Shown piece by piece: positions 33,488-42,224 of a stretch of DNA of 58,199 nt (positions are counted from its first letter, which is position 1; each line of letters starts with the position of its first letter). Source of the DNA: Acidimicrobiaceae bacterium (lineage in GTDB: Bacteria; Actinomycetota; Acidimicrobiia; Acidimicrobiales; RAAP-2). The stretch spans positions 24,637-82,835 of the forward strand of contig PNAT01000188.1 of NCBI GenBank assembly GCA_003169675.1. The letters are read 5' to 3'. Below the pieces are notes generated by a model. It saw only the letters and a list, made by a program, of their open reading frames with translations. It did no database searches and was not told the origin of the DNA. The translations under genes were made by a program, and so were the position numbers.

Positions 33488-34492
33488 TCAGGTGAGGGCC
33501 AGGAGGATGGCGACGCACAAGATGTAAGCCCCGACGAGCAGCCAACCGGCCGTGCGGCCAAGGCCACGCCCTGCATAGGCCAGCGCCAGGGCCACGACGG
33601 TGAGACCCAGGTACCACCCGGCGATCAGAACGGCAGAGGCTGAAGGTTTGGCCATTCCGAGGACTGCCGCCGGGACCAGGAGGCCGGCGGCGACGTTGAT
33701 CGCATTCGAGTTGAGGGCGGTACTCCATGCCGCGGCCCCTCTCCCCCGCCGGGCCAGGTACACGGCGGCGACGGCGTTGGGAAGACTGGTCACGATCGCC
33801 AGGACCAATCCCCCGACGACCACTTGGGGCACCCCGAAGTGCGCGCCAAGTGAGGTCGCCCCATGCTCCATGGCCACACTGGCCCCGATGACGACCACCA
33901 ATGCGGCCAGACCGACGATGGCGTCGCGCCCCGTGCCGCGGCGAGGGGAGATGGCCAGCTCGAGCTCGTCCTCCTCTTCGACAATGGCGCTCGCCAGCCA
34001 TTCCGCCCACCGGTCAGGGAGACCGACATGCCTGACCGACCCGTGGGCACCCAGCGCGACCACGTACGGGATCAGGCCCGCCAGGACGAGACCGAGAGCG
34101 ACGGCCGGATTCACCACACCGGTGACTGCGGCGAGGCACACCAGTGCGACATAGACGGACACCGCCCCGCCGAGGAGGACAACACGGCGGTGCAAGCCGA
34201 TCCCCCCTGCGACGACGGCACCCACTCCGAGCAAGGCAGCAAGGTTGAAGACGTTCGAACCGATCACCACACCTGCTCCGACGACCTGCTGGCGGTGAGC
34301 CATGGCGGTGACCGAGGCAGTGATCTCCGGTGCGTCAGCAGCCAGGGCCGCCACCACTCCGAGCAGACCCTCGGAGAACCCCAATCGTTCGCCCATCCGT
34401 TCGAGGCGGGTCACCAGCAACCAGCTCGTAGCCAGGCTGATCACACCGCCCGATGCGAACATCAAGGTGGAGCCGCCGAGCGCCGCGTTCAC
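33488..34492 (-). CDS. Sodium/calcium exchanger (CaCA) family protein
   Basis: A cation antiporter with about ten membrane segments and 334 residues from the GTG at 34492. The two alpha repeats are visible: ALAADAPEITASVTAMAH with IGSNVFNLAALLG, and VLAIVTSLPNAVAAVYLAR with LNSNAINVAAGLL. The acidic residues of the ion site (Asp/Glu in alpha-1) are kept, while alpha-2 reads TSLPN instead of TSLPE, so ion binding may differ from classical Na/Ca exchangers. A hydrophilic loop with EEEDELE separates the halves. Confidence 0.88.
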   Translation of the reverse strand: MNAALGGSTLMFASGGVISLATSWLLVTRLERMGERLGFSEGLLGVVAALAADAPEITASVTAMAHRQQVVGAGVVIGSNVFNLAALLGVGAVVAGGIGLHRRVVLLGGAVSVYVALVCLAAVTGVVNPAVALGLVLAGLIPYVVALGAHGSVRHVGLPDRWAEWLASAIVEEEDELELAISPRRGTGRDAIVGLAALVVVIGASVAMEHGATSLGAHFGVPQVVVGGLVLAIVTSLPNAVAAVYLARRGRGAAAWSTALNSNAINVAAGLLVPAAVLGMAKPSASAVLIAGWYLGLTVVALALAYAGRGLGRTAGWLLVGAYILCVAILLALT

Positions 34493-34745
34493 GCAACCAC
34501 CTTGTGGGAGCGTGCAAGGGGTCGGGCCGTAGGTTCGCCATGGCACAGCAGGAGAGCAAAGCCACACCTCATGTCGGCTCCTTCGCGCGCGGGCATCGTG
34601 CCGACCAGGCTTCCCGGCTCTCCGAGAGACAGACTACCCCGCTACCCGCCGAGCCGGCGTGGCCAGGAGGGCCGCATGGCCGAGCGATGCTCCGCCGGCC
34701 ATCCGCCGCCAAAACGACCAGTCACTACGTCAATCAGCCAAAAGG

Positions 34746-36038
34746 TCAGTCAAGGAAGAAGCGCGGCAGATGATGCTTGTTGGCCGCCAACAATGCGTCG
34801 GCCAGGTCTGCGGCAAGCGGGTACTGCCCAACCAGTGGGTTGGCCAACAGAGCGCGCACCACGTCATCCCGGCTGCCCGTGCGCGCCGCCTTGACCGCCA
34901 AGTGCTCGTAGGCCTTGACGTGCTGGACCAGCCCGAGCATCTCGGGAGGCAGCTGTCGCTGGGGAAGCGGGTGAGCTCCCTGGGCATCGACCAACGCAGT
35001 GGTCTCCACCACCGCGTCGTCCGGCAACCCGGGTATGGCGCCGTCGTTGCGCATGTCGACGACCTGGACGTCACCGGTGTTGGCATGGAGGGATGCCATG
35101 AGGCGCACGGCAGCCAGGGAGTAGAAGGCACCTCCTCGATACGAAAGGCCATCGGGCTTGGTCACCAGCTCCGGGTCGCCGTATTCGACCAGGAGCTTGG
35201 CCTCCAGCTCGGCCACGACCTCGGCCCGCGAGCGGTGCCCGGGCACCGCCTGCTCGGCCACATCGGCGTCGTGGTTGTAGTAGTAGTGCACGTAGTACGA
35301 CGGCAGCGCCTGCTGCAGGCGGAGGAGTTCGAGCGGGATCCCGCTCTCCAGTTCGAGCTCGGGACCGACACGGTCGAAGAGCTCAGGCAAGAGATCCCTG
35401 TCGCTGCCGCCGAGCCGGGCCGAACGGATCCAGGTCAGATGGTTGAGGCCGACGTGTTCGATCCCCACCCCATCGGGATCGACTCCCAAATAGTGCCCGA
35501 GCCGGCGCTGGGCCCAGATGGCCACGTTGCACAGGCCCACCGCCCGATGCCCTTCATCGAGCAACGCCTGGGTGACGATGCCCACCGGATTGGTGAAATC
35601 GACGAACCATGCGCCCGGATTGGCCCGCGCGGCCGTCTCCTCCGCCAACTCCAACACCACGGGGACGGTGCGCAGCGCCTTGGCCAGCCCGCCGGCTCCG
35701 GTCGTCTCCTGGCCGAGGCACCCGAAGCCGACCGGGATCGTCTCGTCGACATGGCGTGCGGCCTGGCCACCGATGCGCAATTGGACGACGACGAAGTCCG
35801 CCCCTTCCAGCGCGGCGTGCCGATCGGCCGTCGTCGAGAAGGTGCCTTCCCAACCCCTGGTGCGCAGGATGCGTTCGGACAGCCCACCGACCACCTGGCG
35901 CCGATGCTCGTCCGGATCCAAGAGGACAAGGTCGTCCACCACCATGCGGTCCTCGTGATCGCACAGCCCGTCGACCAACTCCGGGGTGTAGGTGCTCCCG
36001 CCCCCGACCACGGCCACCTTGATCCCCACCCCGGGCAA
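34746..36038 (-). CDS. Glycoside hydrolase family 4 (6-phospho-beta-glucosidase-like)
   Basis: An NAD- and metal-dependent glycosidase of 430 residues. The NAD site is VAVVGGGSTYTPELVDGL. Family marks are GQETTGAGGLAKALRTVPV, FTNPVGIVTQALLD, the metal-binding Cys in VGLCNVAIW and His in VGLNHLTWIR. GH4 enzymes hydrolyse intracellular phosphorylated disaccharides by an oxidation-elimination route. The facing gene is an amino-sugar kinase only 14 bases away, so a shared substrate such as a GlcNAc-containing disaccharide is plausible. No PTS or ABC transporter lies nearby. Confidence 0.93.
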   Translation of the reverse strand: MPGVGIKVAVVGGGSTYTPELVDGLCDHEDRMVVDDLVLLDPDEHRRQVVGGLSERILRTRGWEGTFSTTADRHAALEGADFVVVQLRIGGQAARHVDETIPVGFGCLGQETTGAGGLAKALRTVPVVLELAEETAARANPGAWFVDFTNPVGIVTQALLDEGHRAVGLCNVAIWAQRRLGHYLGVDPDGVGIEHVGLNHLTWIRSARLGGSDRDLLPELFDRVGPELELESGIPLELLRLQQALPSYYVHYYYNHDADVAEQAVPGHRSRAEVVAELEAKLLVEYGDPELVTKPDGLSYRGGAFYSLAAVRLMASLHANTGDVQVVDMRNDGAIPGLPDDAVVETTALVDAQGAHPLPQRQLPPEMLGLVQHVKAYEHLAVKAARTGSRDDVVRALLANPLVGQYPLAADLADALLAANKHHLPRFFLD

Positions 36039-36052
36039 CGTACTATCCGGGC

Positions 36053-37051
36053 GTGACCGACAGCCCGGAACCGGCGGTGCTGGCCCTCGACGGCGGCAGC
36101 ACCAAGACCGACGTCGTGCTGGTCTCCCGCCAGGGTGCCGTCCTCGGTCGATCGCGGGGAGGGCCGAGCAATCATCAGTTGGTCGGCATCGACGGCGCTA
36201 TGGACGCGCTCGACGAGGCGATTGTCGCTGCCGCCCGCGACGCCGGGCTGTCCGAGGCGCCGCACCCCATGTGCCCAATCGGCGTCTACTGCTTGGCCGG
36301 CGTCGACCTCCCCGTAGACGAGGAGCGCCTGGCACCCGCCATCGCGCTCCGGGGCTGGACCTCGGACATCCTCCTGCGCAACGACACCCTGGCCGTGTCA
36401 CGAGCGGGCACATCGAAGCCGTGGGGCATCGGCGTGGTGTGCGGCACCGGCCTGAATTGTGCCGGAGTCGGCCCCGATGGCGCATCGGTGCGCTTCCCCG
36501 CCCTGGCCGAGCTCTCCGGTGACTTCGCACCCGGAGGCTCATGGTTGGGCATCCGCGCCCTCGGCCTGGCGCTGCGGGCCGCTGACGGCCGCGGCGCGCC
36601 GACGTTGCTCAGCGAACGGGTGCCGGCCCACTTCCAACTCCCCGATGCGCCATCGGTGTTGACCGGGGTCTACACCGGCCAGATCAACTACACCCGCCTC
36701 TTCGAGTTGGCCCGCGTCCTGCTCGACTCGGCCGCCGAAGGGGATGCCCTGGCCCGCGAGGCCGCCGACATCCTGGCCGACGAGGTGGTCACATTCGCCA
36801 CCACCGCCATCACCCGCCTCGGGATCGAGGCCGAACGAGTGGAGGTCGTCCTCGGTGGCGGCATCTTCGAAACCAAGGACACACGATTTCATGACCGGGT
36901 GGCCCGGGGCATCCACGCCGTGGCTCCTGGCGCCCAGCTCCTTCGCCTCAGCGCACCCCCGGTCCTCGGTGCCGCCCTCCTGGGCCTCGATACGATCGGC
37001 GCCCCCGCGCCAGCTCACGACAGGCTGCGCGCCGAGCTCGCGCTCCCCTGA
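36053..37051 (+). CDS. BadF/BcrA-type ATPase, N-acetylglucosamine kinase-like
   Basis: A sugar kinase of the ASKHA fold, 332 residues. The phosphate-1 motif is LALDGGSTKTDVVLV, the substrate region has GPSNHQLVG, the phosphate-2 loop is VCGTGLNCAGVGPDG, and the adenosine site is VVLGGGIFETK. GlcNAc or a related amino sugar is the usual substrate of this group. The GTG start is separated by 14 bases from the divergent GH4 gene, so both promoters must overlap coding sequence or be shared. It converges on the efflux-pump gene with 8 bases between. Confidence 0.85.
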   Translation: MTDSPEPAVLALDGGSTKTDVVLVSRQGAVLGRSRGGPSNHQLVGIDGAMDALDEAIVAAARDAGLSEAPHPMCPIGVYCLAGVDLPVDEERLAPAIALRGWTSDILLRNDTLAVSRAGTSKPWGIGVVCGTGLNCAGVGPDGASVRFPALAELSGDFAPGGSWLGIRALGLALRAADGRGAPTLLSERVPAHFQLPDAPSVLTGVYTGQINYTRLFELARVLLDSAAEGDALAREAADILADEVVTFATTAITRLGIEAERVEVVLGGGIFETKDTRFHDRVARGIHAVAPGAQLLRLSAPPVLGAALLGLDTIGAPAPAHDRLRAELALP

Positions 37052-37059
37052 CGCTCAGG

Positions 37060-39126
37060 TCACGTGGTCGCCGGACCGCCCGCCGCAACCGCCGGAGACC
37101 TTGGGAGGGCATCGGCCACCAGGCGCTCGTCATCGGCCAGGAGCGCGGCGGCCAATTCCTTGACCATGTCGATCACTTCGGGATGCTCCTGGGGATTCCA
37201 GCCCTCGAGGAGCTCGGTCAGCCCGCTCCGCCGTGCCTCGGCCAAGCGCTCAATGGCCGCCGTGCCGGTCGGGGTCAGTGCCAGGTCCCGCTCATCGCCG
37301 CGTTGGATCTCCTCGACCATGCCCGCGGCCACCAGTCCGTCCAATCCCGGCTTGATGATCAGCGGATCCACCTTGAGTCGCTCCGCCACCTGACCCACCG
37401 TCGAGGCAGGGCGATCAGCCAGTCGGTAGAGCAGCCAGCATGAGCGCGGCGGCAGGTCGATGCCGGCCCGTTGCGCCAGTGTCCGGTACAGCTCCACCCG
37501 GTTCTCGCGCCCGGTGAACCGCTCCAGCGCCAGCTGGATCTCCTGGAGCGACGATCGCGTGTCGGGCATCCCGAAGCCCTCTCCCCGATCCACCGTCTGC
37601 ACCGTTTTGCGCAGTTCAAGCTCGGGCAGGAGCCAACTGAGCAGGAAAGCCACGAAGGCGATCGGAACGGCAACCAGGAAGACCGTCTGCACGGTTCCGG
37701 TGATGGCGGCAATGACCTTGTCGTAAATCTGCGGAGCCGCCACCGCCAGCTTGTGCAGGGCCGTCGGATCGAGGGACGTCACATTGGGCGACGGTCCATG
37801 TGTCTTGGGCAGGGACGCCAATGTCGGGGCCAACTTGGCATGCAGCACATTGGCGAAAATGGCCCCGAACACCGCGGTGCCGAACGATCCACCGATCATG
37901 CGGAAGAAGGTGCTGCTGCTGGTGGCCACACCCAGGTCCTCGTAGGTGACGGCATTCTGCACCGCCACCACGAGCGTCGGCATGATGAGTCCCAAGCCGG
38001 CCCCGAACACGAACATGTAGGCCGCCATGACCCAGGCTCCGGTGTGCTCGCCGATGAGGAACATGAGGTACGCACCGATTGTCATCAGCGCCGTGCCCAC
38101 GATCGGGAAGATCTTGTAGCGGCCCCACCGGGACACCAGGCGTCCCGAGAGGATGGAGGCGGCGAGAAGCCCTCCCATGAGTGGCACCAGCCGAAAGCCC
38201 GAATCGGTGGGACTCACCCTCTTCACGATCTGCAAGAAGAGCGGGACGAAGGTCAAGGCTCCGAACATGGCGAAACCCATGACGAAGGAGATGGCACTGG
38301 CCGCGTTGAACACCCGGATTCCGAAGAGCTTGAGCGGGATCACCGCCTCGGGGGCCCGGTGCTCAGCCACCAAGAACAGCAGGGTGAGCACGACACCACC
38401 CACCGCCAGGCTGATGCTTGGTAGTGACCTCCAGGCCCACGAAATACCACCCAAGCTGGCGAAGAGGATGAACGTGGTCGCCGCGGCCGAGAGGAGGAGC
38501 GTGCCCAGGTAGTCGATGGCATGGTGGACCCGCGACAACGTCCCGGGCAGGACAGCGCCCGTCACGAAGAGGGCCAGGACCCCCAGCGGCAAGTTGATGT
38601 AGAAGACCCACCTCCAGGTGAGGTAGGTCACGCAGAGCCCGCCCATGAGCGGACCGATCACGGTGGCCAGTCCGAACATGGCCCCGGTCAGGCCCATGTA
38701 CCGGCCTCGATCCCGAGGCGAAACCACATCGCCGATGATCGCCTGGGCACCCACCATCAGGCCGCCCCCGCCCAATCCCTGGACGGCCCGGAACATGATC
38801 AGTTGGGTCATGGTGTGGCTGAAACCGGCCAGCGCCGAACCCACGACGAAGACCACGATGGCGCCCTGAAAGAAGAACTTGCGTCCGAATTGGTCGCCCA
38901 ACTTGCCCCACAGCGGGGTTGAGACGGTCGAAGCCAAGAGGTATGACGTGACCACCCAGGCCAGGTGCGACCCTCCGTGCAGCTCCCCCACAATGGTAGG
39001 CAGCGCCGTCGACACAATGGTCCCGTCGAGCGCGGCCAGGAGCATGCCCAGCAGCAGGGCGCCGAGAATGAACCAGAGCCGGCGCTTGGTGATCTGCTCG
39101 GCTGGGTGAGGTGCCACGACGGTCAC
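37060..39126 (-). CDS. DHA2-type MFS multidrug transporter fused to a MarR-like winged helix
   Basis: A 688-residue two-domain protein. Residues 1-515 form a 14-helix MFS pump of the EmrB/QacA type: LDGTIVSTALPTIVGEL is motif D1, GKLGDQFGRK motif A, and motif C-like VIGPLMGG follows. After a linker, residues ~535-670 carry a MarR-like winged helix: LYRTLAQRAGIDLPPRSCWLLYRLAD in part, STVGQVAERLKVD, DGLVAAGMVEE and RDLALTPTGTAAIERL. So one polypeptide may export drugs and sense them or bind DNA. The GTG start has GAGGAGGT. A promoter with an overlapping inverted repeat precedes it. Confidence 0.9.
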   Translation of the reverse strand: MTVVAPHPAEQITKRRLWFILGALLLGMLLAALDGTIVSTALPTIVGELHGGSHLAWVVTSYLLASTVSTPLWGKLGDQFGRKFFFQGAIVVFVVGSALAGFSHTMTQLIMFRAVQGLGGGGLMVGAQAIIGDVVSPRDRGRYMGLTGAMFGLATVIGPLMGGLCVTYLTWRWVFYINLPLGVLALFVTGAVLPGTLSRVHHAIDYLGTLLLSAAATTFILFASLGGISWAWRSLPSISLAVGGVVLTLLFLVAEHRAPEAVIPLKLFGIRVFNAASAISFVMGFAMFGALTFVPLFLQIVKRVSPTDSGFRLVPLMGGLLAASILSGRLVSRWGRYKIFPIVGTALMTIGAYLMFLIGEHTGAWVMAAYMFVFGAGLGLIMPTLVVAVQNAVTYEDLGVATSSSTFFRMIGGSFGTAVFGAIFANVLHAKLAPTLASLPKTHGPSPNVTSLDPTALHKLAVAAPQIYDKVIAAITGTVQTVFLVAVPIAFVAFLLSWLLPELELRKTVQTVDRGEGFGMPDTRSSLQEIQLALERFTGRENRVELYRTLAQRAGIDLPPRSCWLLYRLADRPASTVGQVAERLKVDPLIIKPGLDGLVAAGMVEEIQRGDERDLALTPTGTAAIERLAEARRSGLTELLEGWNPQEHPEVIDMVKELAAALLADDERLVADALPRSPAVAAGGPATT

Positions 39127-39155
39127 CGCGACCTCCTCACGTCTCCCACGATCCG

Positions 39156-39187
39156 CTCACAGTAGAAATAAGGTGAGAAGAATGCAA
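39156..39187 (-). promoter_or_regulatory. Promoter and candidate operator of the MFS-MarR fusion gene
   Basis: On the minus strand TTGCAT (39182-39187) and TACTGT (39159-39164) are separated by 17 bases. CTCAC (39156-39160) and GTGAG (39173-39177) form an inverted repeat overlapping the -10 element and spacer, a typical place for a MarR-type site. Confidence 0.55.
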
Positions 39188-39281
39188 CATTGGGCCTGCT
39201 CGGGGGCACCCTCACTACGCTGATGACGACCACGGTGCCGGCGCCGACCGACACTGACGATCCGAAAGAAGGCAGAACCGC

Positions 39282-40247
39282 ATGCGCACTCGTCTCACCG
39301 AGCTGCTGGGCATCGAACACCCGGTGATGCTGGCCGGCATGGGTGGGGTTTCCTACTCCGAGCTGGCCATCGCCGTCTCCGAGGCGGGCGGCTTCGGCTG
39401 CCTCGGTGCGTCCACCATGGGCGACGAGAAAATGGAGGCGGAGATCTCCGCCGTCCGAAAGGGCACCGACAAGCCCTTCGGGGTCGATCTCCTGACGGCC
39501 ATGCCGGGCGGGATGAGCGCGCAGGTGCAGATGATCATCGAGGGCGGCGCCACCGCCTTCGTGGCCGGCCTGGGTGTGCCCACCGAGGTGGTGGACCAGT
39601 GCCACGCCAACAACGTGGTCGTGGTCAGCATGTGCGGCAAGGTCGACCATGCCGTGCGCGCCGTGGAAGCCGGGTGCGACCTCGTCGTCGCCCAGGGGAC
39701 CGAGGCCGGCGGCCACACGGGTCAGGTCGCCTCCTTTCCGCTGATCCCCCAGATCGTCGACGCCGTCGGGGACCGCGTGCCCGTGGTGGCGGCCGGTGGC
39801 ATCTTCGACGGGCGCGGCCTGGCCGCCGCGCTGGCACTGGGGGCGGACGGGATCTGGGTCGGCACCAGATTCATCGCCACGCCCGAGGCCCGAGGTGTGC
39901 TCGGGTACAAGGAGAGGTTGCTGTCCAGCCGCGAGGACCAGACCACGGTCAGCCGCGCCTACTCGGGCAAGACGATGCGCGTCGTGCGCAATTCCTACAC
40001 CGACCACTTCGATGCCCACCCCGAGGAGCTCAAGAAGTTCCCCGAGCAATTGGCCATCTCCTACGGCGGGGGCACCATGCACCTGGGGGGTGACTCCTTC
40101 ACCGACGGGGTCGATGTGGACAAGGAGTGCTACCCGGCCGGCCAGGGCGTGGGGGCCATCACCGAGCTGATCCCGGCCGCCGATCTGGTCCGGCTCTTCG
40201 TGGCCGAGGCCGAAGCCGCGCTCGACCGCCTGTCTGCGCTGCGCTGA
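39282..40247 (+). CDS. Nitronate monooxygenase family flavoprotein
   Basis: An FMN-dependent TIM-barrel oxygenase of 321 residues (2-nitropropane dioxygenase family). Family marks are HPVMLAGMGGVSYSELAIAVSEAGGFG in part, the phosphate-binding VAQGTEAGGHTGQV and VVAAGGIFDGRGLAAALALGADGIWVGTRF in part. The His of AGGHTG is the usual catalytic position. Such enzymes detoxify nitronates or act as enoyl reductases. The ATG at 39282 follows GAAAGAAGG. It is transcribed divergently from the MFS-MarR gene. Confidence 0.92.
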   Translation: MRTRLTELLGIEHPVMLAGMGGVSYSELAIAVSEAGGFGCLGASTMGDEKMEAEISAVRKGTDKPFGVDLLTAMPGGMSAQVQMIIEGGATAFVAGLGVPTEVVDQCHANNVVVVSMCGKVDHAVRAVEAGCDLVVAQGTEAGGHTGQVASFPLIPQIVDAVGDRVPVVAAGGIFDGRGLAAALALGADGIWVGTRFIATPEARGVLGYKERLLSSREDQTTVSRAYSGKTMRVVRNSYTDHFDAHPEELKKFPEQLAISYGGGTMHLGGDSFTDGVDVDKECYPAGQGVGAITELIPAADLVRLFVAEAEAALDRLSALR

Positions 40248-40268
40248 CCACCGCCCCCGCCGGGGTGC

Positions 40269-40715
40269 TTAGGTGATGCGGTAGGTCTGGATCCCGTGGG
40301 CCAACACCTTGCCATCGCGGTCACGGGCAGTGATCTCGGTGAAGATGAGCTCGCGGGCCCGCCGGATGGTCGTGGCATGGCAGAACAGGTCGCTGCCGGC
40401 GCTGGCGGCCACATACTGCAGCGCCATGGACACCGTCGATGCGCGCACGCCCCGGTCGAAGTCGTGGTTGGACCAGGCGGCCAGGGCGCCGGTGGTGTCG
40501 ATGGCCGTGCCGACCACGCCGCCGTGAAACGTGCTTCCGTCATTGCTCAACTCAGTCCGAAAGGGCAGCCGGGTGGCGACATCGTCGGGCTCGTAGCGCT
40601 CTACCGCCAGGCCCAGCCAGGCCAGGAAGGGTGTCTGGGCGAAGACCGACGGGATGGCCGACCGCCGTTGGGCCTGCTCGACCTCGGTGAGGCGGCTGGA
40701 CTCTCCCGCACTCAC
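40269..40715 (-). CDS. PaaI-type hotdog-fold thioesterase
   Basis: A 148-residue acyl-CoA thioesterase. The PaaI core is [20 protein letters not shown], preceded by the substrate-facing LPFRTELSN and followed by [15 protein letters not shown]. The Asp in AIDTTG is the likely catalytic acid. The GTG at 40715 overlaps the msrA stop as GTGA. The natural thioester is unknown. Confidence 0.9.
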   Translation of the reverse strand: MSAGESSRLTEVEQAQRRSAIPSVFAQTPFLAWLGLAVERYEPDDVATRLPFRTELSNDGSTFHGGVVGTAIDTTGALAAWSNHDFDRGVRASTVSMALQYVAASAGSDLFCHATTIRRARELIFTEITARDRDGKVLAHGIQTYRIT

Positions 40716-41359
40716 CCCAAGCCGACCGGGCAGGACACGCCGGTCCCGCCCAGCCCGCAGTAGCCGCCGGGGTTGGCCTCGAGATACTGCTGGTGGTATG
40801 GCTCGGCGTAATAGAACTCGCCGGCCGGCGCCATCTCCGAGGTGATGGGTCCGTACCCGGCACCGGCCAGGGATCCGCCGAACGCGGCCGCCACCTTCTC
40901 GACTGCGGCCGCCTGTTCGGGCGACGTGGTGTAGATGGCCGAGCGGTACTGCGTGCCGACGTCGTTGCCCTGCCGCATGCCCTGGGTTGGGTCATGACCT
41001 TCGAAGAACGCGACCAGCAGCGTCTCGTAGTTCGTGACGGACGGGTCGAAGACGACGAGCACCGCCTCGGTGTGACCGGTACGACCGCTGCACACCTCGT
41101 GATAGGTCGGGTTAGGGGTGATCCCGCCGGCGTAGCCGACAGCGGTGGTGAACACGCCCGGCATGGTCCAGAACTTGCGCTCGGCTCCCCAGAAGCACCC
41201 CATGGCGAAGATGGCCCGCTCGAACCCTTCAGGGAAGGGAGGGGTGATCGGCGTGCCCAGGACCAGGTGCGGAGCGGTGATCGTCATGGCCTCTGCCCGT
41301 CCCGGCAGGGCCCGGTCCGCCTGGACCAAGGCTGACTTGAATGAGGTGAACAATCCCAT
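40712..41359 (-). CDS. msrA: Peptide methionine-(S)-sulfoxide reductase MsrA
   Basis: Repairs oxidised methionine. 215 residues from the ATG at 41359, which follows CTGGAGG; longer upstream frames are not used. The catalytic Cys is in [15 protein letters not shown], then [23 protein letters not shown] in part and [22 protein letters not shown] in part. The C-terminal [13 protein letters not shown] supplies resolving cysteines. Coupled with the thioesterase gene and near a likely mycothiol-dependent gene and the egt genes, it fits a thiol/oxidant-defence background. Confidence 0.96.
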   Translation of the reverse strand: MGLFTSFKSALVQADRALPGRAEAMTITAPHLVLGTPITPPFPEGFERAIFAMGCFWGAERKFWTMPGVFTTAVGYAGGITPNPTYHEVCSGRTGHTEAVLVVFDPSVTNYETLLVAFFEGHDPTQGMRQGNDVGTQYRSAIYTTSPEQAAAVEKVAAAFGGSLAGAGYGPITSEMAPAGEFYYAEPYHQQYLEANPGGYCGLGGTGVSCPVGLG

Positions 41360-41503
41360 GGCGCCTCCAGGGCAGATGAGCGATCGGCCGGACCACGGAC
41401 CCCGGGGACCCGTCCGCTGTCCACAGTATGGGTGCCGACGACGGCTTCCGGCGCGGCCCCAACGACTTTCTTCCTGAACCTCCATCAGATCTCAAGAATA
41501 TTG

Positions 41504-41528
41504 TGATATATCATTAGCGTATCATTAG
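41504..41528 (+). promoter_or_regulatory. AT-rich operator candidate upstream of padR
   Basis: TGATATATCA (41504-41513) is a perfect 10-base palindrome. TATCATTAG occurs twice in direct repeat (41509-41517 and 41520-41528), 11 bases apart. This AT-rich patch stands out from the GC-rich surroundings and lies 27 bases before the padR ATG, so autoregulation is likely. Confidence 0.55.
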
Positions 41529-41554
41529 GAAGTCAACGAGATAGGGAGCCCGCC

Positions 41555-42112
41555 ATGGGATTCGAAGGCCATCACGACCATGAACCTCCCCACGGAGGGC
41601 ACGGCATGCACGGCCCGTTCGGGCGCCCGGGCGCCCGCGGCGGCTGGGGCGGCGGCCGCGGCGGCTGGGGCGGCGGGCGTCGCATGCGTCGCGGCGACAT
41701 CAGGCGGGCCATCCTGACCGCCCTGGCGGACCAGCCCGCCCACGGCTACGAGGTGATGCGCCGGCTCGAAGAGATGAGCGGTGGCCTCTGGCGACCCAGC
41801 CCCGGTTCGGTCTACCCGCACCTCCAGATGCTCGAGGATGAGGGGATGGTCAGATCGCGCGAAGACGAAGGGACCCGCACCTTCACGCTCACCGAGGCGG
41901 GCGTGGCCGAGGCGGCCACGGAGGTCGGGTCGCCCTGGCGGTCCGAGGGCGAGAACGACAGCCAGATCCGCACCCTGCGCCAGTCGGTCGGCCAACTGAT
42001 GAGTGCAGCCAAGCAACTCTCGGGCGCCGGCGAGACGGCACAGGTCGAGCGCGGCATCGCGGTCATCCAAAAGGCCCGCAAGGAGCTCTATCAAATTCTG
42101 GCCGAGGACTGA
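41555..42112 (+). CDS. PadR-family regulator with His/Gly-rich N-terminus
   Basis: A 185-residue winged-helix regulator. Residues 1-46 are rich in His, Gly and Arg (HHDHEPPHGGHGMHG, then GGW repeats), a possible metal-binding extension. The PadR domain runs from RAILTALADQPAHGYEVMRRLEE in part through PSPGSVYPHLQMLEDEGMVRS in part to TFTLTEAG. A C-terminal helical region (about 120-185) would make the dimer. The ATG at 41555 follows GATAGGGAG. Palindromic AT-rich DNA upstream suggests autoregulation; no obvious transporter target is adjacent. Confidence 0.92.
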   Translation: MGFEGHHDHEPPHGGHGMHGPFGRPGARGGWGGGRGGWGGGRRMRRGDIRRAILTALADQPAHGYEVMRRLEEMSGGLWRPSPGSVYPHLQMLEDEGMVRSREDEGTRTFTLTEAGVAEAATEVGSPWRSEGENDSQIRTLRQSVGQLMSAAKQLSGAGETAQVERGIAVIQKARKELYQILAED

Positions 42113-42224
42113 AACGGCACACCGGGTACTGTGCACGCCAAGGCCATGAGCACCTCCACTTCCGCTCTCCTCACCGTCCACCCTTCGGGCGGCGGGGCAC
42201 CACCATCATCGAGAAGGCAGAGCG

